64,000 nucleotides of DNA from Thauera carbonicopians (GTDB lineage: Bacteria; Pseudomonadota; Gammaproteobacteria; Burkholderiales; Rhodocyclaceae), in the NCBI RefSeq assembly GCF_025699485.1, contig NZ_JANUXN010000019.1, positions 1 through 64,000 on the forward strand. Reading direction: 5' to 3'. The notes beneath the pieces are model-generated. The model ran no database searches. It was not told the origin of the DNA and saw nothing but the letters and a program-made list of their open reading frames with translations. Made by a program: the position numbers and the translations under genes. Of this stretch, positions 42,131 to 53,031 are shown in pieces (position 1 is the first letter of the stretch; the number at the start of each line of letters is the position of its first letter).

Positions 42131-43182
42131 CGGCCGGCCAAGCCACATCCCACGCACCGCTGCCGCGCACCAGCCAACGCGCGCTGCCGCTCAACGGCCT
42201 GCTCGCGCTGGCCCTGCTTGCGCTCGCACTGGTCTCGCTCGGCATCGGCCCGGTGCAACTGGCTCTGACCGACGTCGCCGCCGCGCTGCTGCCGGTCGGC
42301 GATGGCGCGTCCGAAGCGCTGGCCCGCCAGCATGCCATCGTCGCCGAGATCCGCCTGCCGCGCGTGCTGCTGGCGATCCTGGTCGGCGCCTCGCTCGGCA
42401 TGTCGGGCGCGGCGCTGCAGGGCCTGCTGCGCAATCCGCTCGCCGAGCCGGGCCTGCTCGGCATCAGCTCCAGCGCCAGCCTGGGCGCAGTGCTGTGCCT
42501 GTACTTCGGCCTCGCCCAGTTGACGCCCTGGCTGCTGCCGGCGGCGGCGATGAGCTGCGCCGGCCTGGCGACGCTGGTGCTGTACCGCATCGCCCGCCGC
42601 GGCACCGGCAACCTGACGCTGATCCTCGCCGGCGTGGCGCTGTCCTCGCTGGCCGGCGCGCTGACTTCGCTGGCGATCAACCTCGCCCCCAACCCGACCG
42701 ACGTCCAGGACATCGTGCTGTGGCTGCTCGGCTCGCTGGCCGACCGCAGCTTCGACGACATCCGCCTGTGCCTGCCTTTCGTGCTCGCCGGCCTGGCCCT
42801 GCTGGCCGCCTGCGGACGCGACCTCGATGCGCTGTCGGTGGGCGAGGACGAAGCCGCCAGCATGGGCGTCAATCTCGCCCGCCTGCGCGCGCAGGTGGTC
42901 GTCGGCACCGCGCTGTGCGTCGGCGCCAGCGTCGCCGTGACCGGCGCGATCGGCTTCGTCGGCCTGGTGGTGCCGCACATGCTGCGCCGCGCGGTGGGCT
43001 ACCACCCGGCGCGCCTGCTGGTGTCGAGCGCGCTCGGCGGTGCAGTGCTGCTGCTGGCCGCCGACGTCGTGCTGCGCCTGGTCAGCGGCGGCTTCGAACT
43101 GATGCTGGGCGTGGTCACGGCGCTGATCGGCGCGCCCTTCTTCTTCGTGCTAGTGCTGCGCGAACGGCTGGGGCAGGCATGA
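42127..43182 (+). CDS. btuC: BtuC-type ABC transporter permease
   Basis: The 351-residue FecCD/BtuC family permease has about ten hydrophobic helices and the family blocks RLPRVLLAILVGASLGMSGAALQGLLRNPLAEPGLLGIS and AIGFVGLVVPHMLRRAVGYHPARLL. It forms the membrane channel of the corrinoid importer with the adjacent ATPase. ATGA overlaps occur at both ends, linking substrate-binding protein, permease and ATPase in one tightly coupled unit. Confidence 0.93.
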   Translation: MTAGQATSHAPLPRTSQRALPLNGLLALALLALALVSLGIGPVQLALTDVAAALLPVGDGASEALARQHAIVAEIRLPRVLLAILVGASLGMSGAALQGLLRNPLAEPGLLGISSSASLGAVLCLYFGLAQLTPWLLPAAAMSCAGLATLVLYRIARRGTGNLTLILAGVALSSLAGALTSLAINLAPNPTDVQDIVLWLLGSLADRSFDDIRLCLPFVLAGLALLAACGRDLDALSVGEDEAASMGVNLARLRAQVVVGTALCVGASVAVTGAIGFVGLVVPHMLRRAVGYHPARLLVSSALGGAVLLLAADVVLRLVSGGFELMLGVVTALIGAPFFFVLVLRERLGQA

Positions 43183-44069
43183 CGCGGCTGCTCATCGAAT
43201 CCCTCTTCGTGCGCCACGGCAGCGCGACCCTGGTCGACGGCGTCTCCGCCGAAATCGGCCAGGGCGAACTGTTCGGCCTGATCGGCCCCAACGGCGCCGG
43301 CAAGAGCAGCCTGCTGCGGGCGGTGGCGCAGTTGCTGCCGCACCAGGGCGCGGTCGGGCTCGATGGCACGCCGCTGGCCGCGCTGTCGCCGCGCCAGCGC
43401 GCCACCCGGCTGGCCTATCTCGCCCAGGGCGACCATGCCGCCTGGCCGCTGACGGTGCGCGACTTCGTCGCCCTCGGCCGCCTGCCGCACCGCCCGCGCT
43501 GGCGCGCGGCGCCGGACGGCGACGAGGTCGTCGCCCAGGCGATGGCCCAGATGCGGCTGGAAGCGCTGGCCGAGCGCCGGCTCGACCAATTGTCCGGCGG
43601 TGAGCGCGCTCGCGCCCGGCTGGCACGCGCCCTGGCCGTCGATGCGCCGCTGCTGCTGGCCGACGAGCCGGTCGCGGCACTCGACCCCTTCCACCAGTTG
43701 AGCGTGATGGAACTGCTGCGCGAGCAGTGCGCGCTCGGCCGCACGGTGATGGTGGTGCTGCACGACCTGACGCTGGCGAGCCGCTTCTGCCACCGCGTGC
43801 TGCTGATGGACCACGGCCGCGCCGTGGCCTGCGGCGCCCCGCGCACCGTGCTCACCGCCGCCAACCTGCAGCGCGTGTACCAGGTGCAGGCAATGCTGGG
43901 CGAGCACGAACGCCAGCCCTACGTCGTGCCCTGGCGCTGCCGGCCCGAAGGCGCGGCACAAGCACCTGAGAACGATGTGGGCGCATCGGCGCCTGCACCC
44001 TCCAGCAAAGATTCGCATGCCGGAACGGCTGCTCCGCCCGCAAGCGCGTTCGCATCCCCTAGCCACTGA
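43179..44069 (+). CDS. btuD: BtuD-type ABC transporter ATP-binding protein
   Basis: The 296-residue ATPase has Walker A GPNGAGKSS, the signature LSGGERARARLARAL, Walker B LLLADEPVAALDP and switch His in VVLHDLTLASRFC. It pairs with the permease gene it overlaps by 4 bases. The C-terminal 40 residues are low-complexity Ala/Pro/Ser and unlikely to matter for function. It ends 26 bases before cobW. Confidence 0.93.
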   Translation: MTRLLIESLFVRHGSATLVDGVSAEIGQGELFGLIGPNGAGKSSLLRAVAQLLPHQGAVGLDGTPLAALSPRQRATRLAYLAQGDHAAWPLTVRDFVALGRLPHRPRWRAAPDGDEVVAQAMAQMRLEALAERRLDQLSGGERARARLARALAVDAPLLLADEPVAALDPFHQLSVMELLREQCALGRTVMVVLHDLTLASRFCHRVLLMDHGRAVACGAPRTVLTAANLQRVYQVQAMLGEHERQPYVVPWRCRPEGAAQAPENDVGASAPAPSSKDSHAGTAAPPASAFASPSH

Positions 44070-44095
44070 ATTCCCGACCTTCCAGGAGAAACTCC

Positions 44096-45186
<1,091 letters not shown>

Positions 45187-45187
<1 letters not shown>

Positions 45188-48100
45188 TGCACCTGCTCGC
45201 GGCCCAGCCCGGCGGCTTCGTCGACGACGCCTCGATCATCACGCGCATCGCGCAGGATCCGGCCGACATCGTCGTCCTCAGCGCCGCCGACACCACGCTG
45301 GCGCTGCTCGCCGCCGCCTGGCCGGCCGCGAGCGAGGGCATCGAAGGTTTTCCGACCCTGCGGCTGGCCAACCTGCTGCACCTGCGCCAGCCGGCGTCGG
45401 TCGACCTCTACCTCGACGACGTGCTGCAGCACGCCCGCGTCATCGTCATCGACCACCTCGGCGGCGAAAGCTACTGGCCCTACGGCACCGAGCGCATCGG
45501 CGAACTGTGCCGCGCGCGCAGCATCGCGCTGGTGATGTTCTCCGGCGACACCACCGAAGACAGCAACCTGCTGCAGAAGAGCACGGCCGATGCCGACACC
45601 TGCCGCACGCTGTGGCGCTACCTGCGCGAAGGCGGACCGGCCAACGCGCGCGCCTTCCACCAGTTCCTCGCCGCGCAGTTCTTCGCGCTGCCCTTGCCGG
45701 TGCCGCCGCCGCGGCCGCTGCCCTCGGTGGCGGTGTTCCACCCGCGCCAGGAGCTCGGCTCGGTGGAAAGCTGGCGCGGCGACTGGCAGCCCGGCGCACC
45801 CTGCGTCGCCGTGCTGTTCTACCGCGCCCACCTGCAGGCCGGCAACACCGCGGTGTTCGCCCACCTGTGCGACACGCTGGCCGCACGCGGCATGAACCCG
45901 CTGCCGATCGCGCTGCTGTCGCTGAAGGACGCGCTGTGCGCCGACACCCTGCGCCGGCTGTGCCGCGAACACGAGGTGGCGCTGATCCTCAACACCACCG
46001 CGTTCTCGCAGTCCGCGCTCGACGATCCCGGCGACCATGCGCTGGTCGACGACATCCCGGTGCTGCAGGTCATTCTGTCCGGCGGCAACGAGGAAGGCTG
46101 GCGGAGCGATCCGCACGGCCTGGCGCCGCGCGACATCGCCATGCACATCGCCCTGCCCGAAGTGGACGGCCGCATCATCAGCCGCGCGGTCAGCTTCAAG
46201 GGCTTGTCGCACCGCTGCGAACTGACCCAGTGCGACGTCGTGCAATACCGTCCGCAACCCGAGCGCATGGCCTTCGTCGCCGAGCTGGCGCGGCGCTGGT
46301 GCCGGCTGCGCGCGCTGCCCAACGCCGACAAGCGGCTGGCGCTGATCCTGGCCAACTACCCCAGCCGCGAAGGCCGGCTGGGCAACGGCGTCGGCCTCGA
46401 CACCCCGGCCTCGGTGATCACCATCCTCGAACGCCTGCGCGACGAGGGCTATGCCACCGAGGCCATCCCGGCCGACGGCGACGCACTGATGCTGCAGTTG
46501 AAGGAAGGCATCACCAACGATCCCGAGCAGTGGGCCTTACGCCCGGCGCGGCAGAGCCTGGCGATGGAGACCTACCTCGCTTTCTTCGAGCGCCTGCCGC
46601 AGGCCGTGCGCAACGCGGTAAACGAGCGCTGGGGCCCGCCGGCCGACGACCCGATGACACGCCGGGGCCGCTTCATGATCGCCGGGCTGCGCTGCGGCCA
46701 GGTCTTCGTCGGCATCCAGCCCGCGCGCGGCTACGAGCTCGATGCCCAGGCCAGCTACCACGACCCCGACCTGGTGCCGCCGCACCACTACCTCGCCTTC
46801 TACTGCTGGCTGCGCGAAGTCTGGCGCAGCGACGCCATCGTGCACGTCGGCAAGCACGGCAACCTCGAATGGCTGCCGGGCAAGAGCGTGGCGCTGTCGG
46901 ACGAATGCTGGCCCGACGTCGCCTTCGGCCCGCTGCCCCACCTCTACCCCTTCATCGTCAACGACCCCGGCGAAGGCACCCAGGCCAAGCGCCGCGCCCA
47001 GGCGGTGATCATCGACCACCTGATGCCGCCGCTGACCCGCGCCGAAAGCTACGGCCCGACGCGCGACCTCGAACGCCAGGTCGACGAATACTACGAAGCG
47101 CTGATGCTCGACCCGCGCCGCGCCGAGCTGCTGCGCCGCCAGATCCTCGACCACATCCTGCGCCACGACCTGCACCGCGATCTCGGCTTCGACGAGCCGC
47201 AGACGGCCGAGGAAGAGCAGCGCCTGCTCAACCGCACCGACGCCTACCTGTGCGACCTGAAGGAAGCGCAGATCCGCGACGGCCTGCACATCTTCGGCCG
47301 CTCGCCCACCGAACGGCTGCGGCGCGACACCCTGCTCGCGCTGGCGCGCCATCCGGTCGGCGACGGCCGCGGCGGCAAGGAAGGCCTGACCCGCGCGCTG
47401 GCGACCGACCTCGGCCTGTGCGGCGAGGATGGCAACAACAGCTTCAACCCGCTCGACTCCGACTGGGGCCAGCCCTGGCACGGCCCGCGCCCGGCCGTGC
47501 TCGCAGAACTCGGCGACGGCCTGTGGCGCAATGCCGGCGATACCCGCGAACGGCTCGAACTGCTGGCATTGCAGGTGCTGGAACAAGGCCTGCCGGCAGG
47601 CCACGACTGGCCGCTCGCCGGCGCCGTGCTCGAGCGCATCGACCACGAACTGCGCCCGCGCCTCGACGCCTGCGGTGAACAGGAACTGCTGCAACTGACG
47701 CGCGGCCTCGCCGGCCGCTTCGTGCCGCCGGGGCCGAGCGGGGCGCCCACCCGCGGCCGCCCCGACGTGCTGCCGACCGGGCGCAACTTCTACTCGGTCG
47801 ACACCCGCGCCGTGCCCACCCAGACCAGTTGGGCGCTCGGCCTGAAGTCCGCCGCGCTGCTGGTCGAACGCTATGTGCAGGAGCACGGCGACTACCCGCG
47901 TGCGATCGGCCTGTCGGTATGGGGCACGGCGACGATGCGCACCGGCGGCGACGACATCGCCCAGGCCTTCGCGCTGATCGGCGTGCGGCCCAAATGGGCC
48001 GACGGCAGCCACCGCGTGGCCGACTTCGAGATCCTGCCGATGTCGCTGTTCGACCGTCCGCGCATCGACGTCACGCTGCGCGTGTCCGGCTTCTTCCGCG

Positions 48101-48981
48101 ACGCCTTCGCCAACGTCATCCGCCTGTTCGACGCCGCGGTGCAGGCCGTCGCCGAGCTGGACGAAGCCGAGGACGTCAACCCGATCCGCGCCCGCATCCT
48201 GCGCGAAGCCGCCACACTGGCGGCCGAAGGCATGGATGCGAGCGAGGCCCGCCGCCACGCCGGCCACCGCATCTTCGGCGCCAAGCCCGGTGCCTACGGC
48301 GCCGGCCTGCAAGGCCTGATCGACGGCCGCAACTGGGACGACGACGCCGACCTCGCCACCGCCTGGCTCGAATGGGGCGGCCACGCCTACGGCCAGCACG
48401 ACTACGGCAGCGAGGCCCGCAGCACCTTCGCCCGCCGCCTGTCCGGCATCGACCTGGTGATGCAGAACCAGGACAACCGCGAGCACGACCTGCTCGACTC
48501 CGACGACTACTACCAGTTCCAGGGCGGCATGACCGCCGCGGTGCGCCACCTGTCCGGCAGCCAGCCGGCGGTGTATTTCGGCGACCACGCCAACCCGCAG
48601 GCACCGGTGGTGCGTTCGCTGGAGGAGGAAATCAGCCGCGTCGTGCGCTCGCGCGTGACCAACCCGAAATGGATCGCCGGCATCAAGCGCCACGGCTACA
48701 AGGGCGCGTTCGAGATGGCGGCCACGGTCGATTACCTGTTCGCCTTCGACGCCACCGCCCGCGTCGTCCGCGACGACCAGTACGCCCGCGTCGCCGACGC
48801 CTACATCGAAGACACCCACACCCGCGACTTCCTGCAGCGCCACAACCCCGATGCGCTGCGCGAGATGTGCGAACGCCTGCTCGAAGCCATGCAGCGCGGC
48901 CTGTGGCAGGAACCCGGCGACTGGCGCGAACGCATCGAGCAGCACCTGCTCGCCGCCGAACAGCATCTGGAAAAACGATGA
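45187..48981 (+). CDS. cobN: cobaltochelatase large subunit CobN
   Basis: CobN is the porphyrinoid-binding subunit that, with two AAA+ subunits, inserts cobalt into hydrogenobyrinic acid a,c-diamide in the oxygen-requiring B12 pathway. The 1264-residue length is normal. Recognisable blocks are [62 protein letters not shown] and the late [25 protein letters not shown]. Starts overlap cobW (TGATG) and its stop overlaps the chlD-type gene (ATGA), so all chelatase parts are co-translated. Confidence 0.97.
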
Positions 48982-50063
48982 ACGCCTCCACGACCTCCGC
49001 CGTGCCCCACTATCCTTTCGCCGCGCTGCACGGCCAGCCGCGCCTGCGCACCGCGCTGCTGCTCGCCGCCGTCGACCCGCTGATCGGCGGCGTGCTGATC
49101 GAAGGCCCGCGCGGCACGGCCAAATCCACCAGCGCACGTGCGCTCGCCGAACTGCTGCCGAAGGAGCACGGCGGCGGCCGCTTCGTCGACCTGCCGCTGG
49201 GTACCAGCGAAGAACAGCTCGTCGGCTCGCTCGACCTCGAAGCTGCGCTGCAGGACGGCCAGGTGCGCTTCCGCCCCGGCCTGCTGGCCCAGGCCCACGA
49301 CGGTCTGCTCTACATCGACGAAGTCAATCTGCTCGCCGACGGCCTGGTCGATCTGCTGCTCGACGTCTGCGCCAGCGGCACCAACCGTGTCGAACGCGAC
49401 GGCGTCTCGCACCAGCACCCGGCAAGGCTGACCCTGGTCGGCACCATGAACCCGGAAGAAGGCGAGCTGCGCCCGCAACTGCTGGACCGCTTCGGCCTGT
49501 TCGTGCACCTGGACGAGGCCATCGCCCCCGCCGCACGCCAGGCCATCGTGCGTGCCCGGCTGGCCTTCGATGCCGACCCGGCCGGCTTCGTCCGCCGCTT
49601 CGAGGCCGAACAGCGCGAGCTTGCCGGGCGCATCGCCCGCGCCCGCACGGCACTGGCCGGCATCGATTTCAGCGACGCGACCCACGACCGCGTCGCGACG
49701 CTGTGCCATGCCGCGCAGGTCGAAGGCGTGCGCGCCGACCTCGTGATGCTGCGCGCTGCGCGTGCCCACGCCGCGCTCGACGGCCGCAGCGAGATCACCG
49801 ATACCGACATCGACGCCGTGGCCGAACTGGTGCTCGCCCATCGCCGCAAGGCAGCCGAGGATGTTCCGCCGCAGCGCCGCGACGAATCGGCGCCTAACGA
49901 CACCCCCCAACGCAAGGATGCCGCGAACGATCAAACGGATCCGGGCGACTCCACCAACACCGAGCAGCAGGACCAACAGGACGACTGGGGCGCCCTGCCG
50001 CCGCAGCCTGTGCCCATCCAGGCCGTCAAGAATGTCAGGCCACTACGCCCAAAAAAGCCCTGA
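48978..50063 (+). CDS. chlD: chelatase AAA+ ATPase (ChlI-like product; N-terminal part of frameshifted ChlD)
   Basis: In the zero frame the gene gives a 361-residue AAA+ ATPase of the magnesium/cobalt chelatase type: Walker [15 protein letters not shown], Walker [11 protein letters not shown], the sensor region [23 protein letters not shown]. It ends in an acidic, Gln-rich linker followed by [11 protein letters not shown] and TGA at 50061. The slippery A AAA AAG lies just before this stop. A -1 shift joins residues 1-360 to the vWA part (50057-50728), giving about 583 residues, the size of ChlD. Both products together would serve CobN. Confidence 0.92.
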   Translation: MNASTTSAVPHYPFAALHGQPRLRTALLLAAVDPLIGGVLIEGPRGTAKSTSARALAELLPKEHGGGRFVDLPLGTSEEQLVGSLDLEAALQDGQVRFRPGLLAQAHDGLLYIDEVNLLADGLVDLLLDVCASGTNRVERDGVSHQHPARLTLVGTMNPEEGELRPQLLDRFGLFVHLDEAIAPAARQAIVRARLAFDADPAGFVRRFEAEQRELAGRIARARTALAGIDFSDATHDRVATLCHAAQVEGVRADLVMLRAARAHAALDGRSEITDTDIDAVAELVLAHRRKAAEDVPPQRRDESAPNDTPQRKDAANDQTDPGDSTNTEQQDQQDDWGALPPQPVPIQAVKNVRPLRPKKP

Positions 50064-50106
50064 CGCGTCCGGCGGCCGCGCCCGGCAGGGCGACCGCCGG
50101 ACGCGT
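50051..50106 (+). promoter_or_regulatory. programmed -1 ribosomal frameshift signal
   Basis: The heptamer A AAA AAG (50051-50057), in register with the zero-frame codons CCA AAA AAG, is the same as the dnaX slippery site. Five bases later a perfect 13-bp stem begins: 50063-50075 pairs with 50094-50106. Inside its 18-base loop CGCCC and GGGCG (50079-50083, 50088-50092) form a second hairpin. The zero-frame stop TGA is at 50061-50063. The -1 frame is open to 50728 and has no ATG, GTG or TTG until 50246, inside the vWA domain. An AGG at 50037-50039 is only a weak upstream Shine-Dalgarno-like element. Confidence 0.88.
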
Positions 50107-50728
50107 TGCCAGCCCGACAAAAAAAGGCCGCCCTGGCCCGGTCGCAGGCACACGCATCGACTGGCCGCGCACGCTCGCGGCCAAGGCGAACACGACACTC
50201 GCCCCCGCCCATCTGCGCTGGCGCCCGCAGCCGGCCGGCGGCGGCGTGCTGCACTGCATCCTGCTCGACTGCTCGGCCTCGATGCTGCGCGGCAAACGCC
50301 TGTCGCTGGCCAAGGGCCTGCTGCTGCGCTGGACCGCCGAGTTCTACCGCCGCCGCGAAGACCTCGCCGTGATCGGCTTCTCCGGCGAGCAGGCGCGCGT
50401 GCTGCAGCCGCCGCGCAAGGCCGTCGCCTTCAACGAAGCCTGGATCGCCGCCATCCCCGGCGGCGGCGGCACCCCGGCGCAGTCGGCCGTCGCCCTTGCC
50501 GACGCCCTGCTGCGCAAACGCCGCCGCGCCGTACCCGAACAGCACGTCGCGCTGTGGCTGCTGACCGACGCCCGCTTCGACGACATCCCGCCGCGCCCGC
50601 GCGGTGCCGACATCTGCACGGTGGTGGATTTCGACGATCCGGCAGTCACGCTCGGCCGCGCGACACGCATCGGCGCAGCCTGGGATGCGGAAGTGGTCCG
50701 CGCAACCGATCTGCTTGGAGTCCTATGA
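50057..50728 (+). CDS. chlD: von Willebrand A part of ChlD, read after -1 frameshift
   Basis: The -1 frame encodes 223 residues. It begins with a Pro/Ala/Lys-rich linker, then [36 protein letters not shown], the typical ChlD/CobT entry to a vWA domain. The MIDAS metal motif DCSAS is present in [21 protein letters not shown], with GGGGTP and LLTDARFDD following. A GTG at 50246 falls after the conserved entry segment and next to the MIDAS strand, so independent initiation would give a broken domain. Frameshifting explains the missing start codon. Confidence 0.9.
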   Translation, partial: ALTRPAAAPGRATAGRVASPTKKGRPGPVAGTRIDWPRTLAAKANTTLAPAHLRWRPQPAGGGVLHCILLDCSASMLRGKRLSLAKGLLLRWTAEFYRRREDLAVIGFSGEQARVLQPPRKAVAFNEAWIAAIPGGGGTPAQSAVALADALLRKRRRAVPEQHVALWLLTDARFDDIPPRPRGADICTVVDFDDPAVTLGRATRIGAAWDAEVVRATDLLGVL

Positions 50729-50790
50729 ACCGTTCCCTATTCACCTGTAGTTAGCTGCACCCAACCCGCATCATTTCCCTGGAGAAAACC

Positions 50791-51474
50791 ATGCACATCG
50801 AACCCGGAATCGTCGAAGGCTCCAAGATGCTCCTGAGCTACGGTACCGCCGCCGCAGCACTCGCCTACACCGCCAGGACCTCGCTCGACACCATCCGGCG
50901 CGACGGCGCCGCTTCGCTGCTGCTGCGCGCCGCGCTGGCCAGCCTGCTGGTGTTCTGCTTCTTCGAGGTCTTCCCCCACCACCCGGTCGGCGTCTCGGAA
51001 GTCCACCTGATCCTCGGCACCACGCTGCTGCTGATCTTCGGCCTCGCCCCGGCGGCGATCGGGCTGGCTGGCGGCCTGCTGGCGCAAGGCCTGCTGTTCG
51101 CCTCCTTCGACCTGCCGCAGTACGGCATCAACGTCACCACCCTGCTGGTGCCGCTGTTCGCCACCGCCGTGCTGGCGAAGAAGATCATCCCCGCCGATAC
51201 GCCCTACGTGGATATCCGCTACGGCCAGGCGCTGAAGCTCTCGCTCGCCTATCAGGGCGGCATCGTCGCCTGGGTCGCCTTCTGGGCCTTCTACGGCCAG
51301 GGCATCGGCGCCGACAACCTGGCGGAAGTCGTCTCCTTCGGCGCCGCCTACATGACCGTCGTCATCGTCGAGCCGCTGATCGACCTCGCCGTGCTCGCCG
51401 CGGCGAAATTCCTCAACGGCCTGCGCAACACGATGTTCGTGGAGAAGCGGCTGTACAGCGGGACGCAGGGGTAA
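50791..51474 (+). CDS. CbiM-like cobalt energy-coupling permease
   Basis: The 227-residue membrane protein starts MHIEPGIV, keeping the N-terminal Met-His used by CbiM/NikM to bind Co or Ni, and has six to seven hydrophobic helices including ILGTTLLLIFGLAPAAIGLAGGLLAQGLLFASFDLPQYGINVTTLL. TGGAGAA precedes the ATG. It is last in the cobN operon, so cobalt supply is the likely role. The usual partners CbiN, CbiQ and CbiO are not in the window. A hairpin follows its stop. Confidence 0.8.
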   Translation: MHIEPGIVEGSKMLLSYGTAAAALAYTARTSLDTIRRDGAASLLLRAALASLLVFCFFEVFPHHPVGVSEVHLILGTTLLLIFGLAPAAIGLAGGLLAQGLLFASFDLPQYGINVTTLLVPLFATAVLAKKIIPADTPYVDIRYGQALKLSLAYQGGIVAWVAFWAFYGQGIGADNLAEVVSFGAAYMTVVIVEPLIDLAVLAAAKFLNGLRNTMFVEKRLYSGTQG

Positions 51475-51482
51475 ACGACAAG

Positions 51483-51509
51483 GCGGCGGGCGCACGAAAC
51501 GCCCGCCGC
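51483..51509. terminator. hairpin between convergent cbiM-like and GFA genes
   Basis: GCGGCGGGCG at 51483-51492 pairs perfectly with CGCCCGCCGC at 51500-51509 around CACGAAA. It starts 9 bases after the CbiM-like stop and precedes a convergent gene. There is no T tract, so termination strength is uncertain; it may serve both strands. Confidence 0.6.
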
Positions 51510-51537
51510 ACGTTGATCAAGGGCACAGGATGAGTGG

Positions 51538-51942
51538 TCAACCCGCTGGACGCTCCGCGAACTGCGGCAGGGAATCGCAGATTTCGTACCAGTCTGCCTT
51601 GGAAGCAACGAAGATATGTGCCGATGGGCGCGCGGACACCAATGGTGAATCAAGCGTGCCGAGTCGCAGCCGAAGCACACCGGGCATGCTGTCCCGCTTG
51701 CTGAAGATCGGCGAGCCGCAAGTGGAACAGAACAAGCGATGGACGCCTTCTGGCGTACTGAACGATTTCAGCATCCCTTTCCCACTCATGAGTTCGAGCG
51801 CGGCCTCATCCACAGTGGCATTCGCCGCAAACACCGAGCCGCTGGCCTTGCGGCAACGGGAGCAATGACAGAAAGCCGCGGCACGAAGATCGCCACGAAT
51901 CACGTACTTGACGGAACCACACAAGCAGCTACCTTCATACAT
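51538..51942 (-). CDS. GFA (glutathione-dependent formaldehyde-activating) family protein
   Basis: The 134-residue protein has the zinc-binding cysteine pattern of the GFA family: SCLCGSVKY, FCHCSRCRKASGS and FCSTCGSPIF. Family members include glutathione-dependent formaldehyde-activating enzymes and centromere protein V-like proteins, but most bacterial members have no known reaction. It stands alone on the minus strand between the cobN operon and a toxin-antitoxin pair. Confidence 0.9.
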   Translation of the reverse strand: MYEGSCLCGSVKYVIRGDLRAAAFCHCSRCRKASGSVFAANATVDEAALELMSGKGMLKSFSTPEGVHRLFCSTCGSPIFSKRDSMPGVLRLRLGTLDSPLVSARPSAHIFVASKADWYEICDSLPQFAERPAG

Positions 51943-52035
51943 TGGGAAACTCCTCGTTCTACGCGTAAACCGCTCACGATGGGCGTGTGAAACGCCGCTG
52001 TAGCCAAAAGTGATATATTGAATCCGCCTAGGAAT

Positions 52036-52455
52036 TCAACTGTCCCAAGGATCAATGAGCTCAATTCCGCAGTCGCTGAAATCCTTGACATTGCGGGTAG
52101 CCACACTCGCCCCCCGTGACTTGGCAATAGCCGCGATCATCGCGTCGAACTGGCTGATCGGCTTTCCGGCTGCTTTGCGCGAGGCTGCAATATCGGCGTA
52201 GGCATCCGCAGCGTCGGTATCGAAGCTCAAAACCTGCCCCAGCAGGTCAATGGCAAAGATGTCCATCACCGCAGCCTGGAGCCTGACCTTGCGCTGTCCG
52301 TCAGGCAGCAACTTGACGCCATAGAGCAACTCGCCTCGCGTGACCGTCGTCGTGAAGAGTGCAGAACGTGGCTGAGCTCCGAGCCATGCCATTGGCCGGG
52401 CTGCTGGGGCCGGCCGCAGGATCTCGGAAAGCACATTGGTGTCCAGAACGATCAT
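52036..52455 (-). CDS. fitB: VapC/FitB-type PIN domain toxin
   Basis: The 139-residue PIN nuclease has all four acidic positions: Asp5 in MIVLDTNVLSE, Glu in TVTRGELLYGV, Asp in ISQFDAMIAAIA and the C-terminal VATRNVKDFSDCGIELIDPW block. The toxin is expected to cleave RNA, often tRNA. Its start overlaps the antitoxin stop by 4 bases. Length and sequence fit the FitB/VapC family of intact toxins, in contrast with the truncated copy at 14702. Confidence 0.9.
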   Translation of the reverse strand: MIVLDTNVLSEILRPAPAARPMAWLGAQPRSALFTTTVTRGELLYGVKLLPDGQRKVRLQAAVMDIFAIDLLGQVLSFDTDAADAYADIAASRKAAGKPISQFDAMIAAIAKSRGASVATRNVKDFSDCGIELIDPWDS

Positions 52456-52700
52456 GTCCTGAACTCCGGAGGCGGACGAACCGCTTCACGCGGCGGCAGT
52501 TCCAGTTCGACCCCACCGAGCTCCGCCACGCGTGCGCGGATGGCTTCCACCAGCGAAGCCCCCCGCACCGGTTCGACCGACAGCGCACCACGCAGGATGT
52601 CACGCGCTTCATCTTCCATCGAGCGGCCGTGTTGCGCTGCCCGGATCCGTAGCCGGGCCTTGAGTTCGTCGTCGATGTTGCGGATGGTCATGGTTGCCAT
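52452..52700 (-). CDS. fitA: FitA/VapB-type ribbon-helix-helix antitoxin
   Basis: The 82-residue protein opens with the ribbon-helix-helix DNA-binding unit MATMTIRNIDDELKARLRIRAAQHGRSMEDEARDIL and ends in a flexible tail that should block the FitB active site. ATG 52700 is set by GGAGGTGA upstream; a GTG six bases earlier overlaps that site. Palindromes immediately upstream are probable autoregulatory operators. Confidence 0.9.
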   Translation of the reverse strand: MATMTIRNIDDELKARLRIRAAQHGRSMEDEARDILRGALSVEPVRGASLVEAIRARVAELGGVELELPPREAVRPPPEFRT

Positions 52701-52714
52701 AGTCACCTCCGACC

Positions 52715-52746
52715 TGCAGTCAATGACTGCAGATTAGTCATTGACT
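52715..52746. promoter_or_regulatory. nested palindromic operators of the fitAB pair
   Basis: TGCAGTCA-A-TGACTGCA (52715-52731) is a perfect palindrome. AGTCAATGACT (52718-52728) also forms a perfect 11-bp inverted repeat with AGTCATTGACT (52736-52746) across 7 bases. They begin 15 bases upstream of the antitoxin start, where the promoter should be. This is the arrangement expected for cooperative binding by a ribbon-helix-helix antitoxin. The region 52747-53031 beyond holds no recognisable gene. Confidence 0.72.
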
Positions 52747-53031
52747 GACCGTCCGGCAAGCCATACACGCTCTTGCATCTTCTTGAACTGACAACGGCCT
52801 CCGGCCTATTAATGCTGAAAGCATGGATTCGGCGATCTTGCTGCACATCCAAGCCATACCGTAATAGCCGGCCATCATCCGGCTCATCACCTGATACCGA
52901 AGGCCATCTCGGCGAGCCGCGCAAGTTCACGGTGAACCTGAAGCACGAACACTGATGCGGTGCGTGCAACCCGTGTTCCGGACCGGGCACGAAGAAGCTG
53001 TACCGGGCGGGCATCCATGCCTGCCCTTGAA

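Noticed and set aside
50246-50728. An independent vWA gene starting at the GTG at 50246.
   Set aside because: This would cut off the conserved [11 protein letters not shown] entry segment and start on the MIDAS strand; the frameshift signal explains the missing start better.
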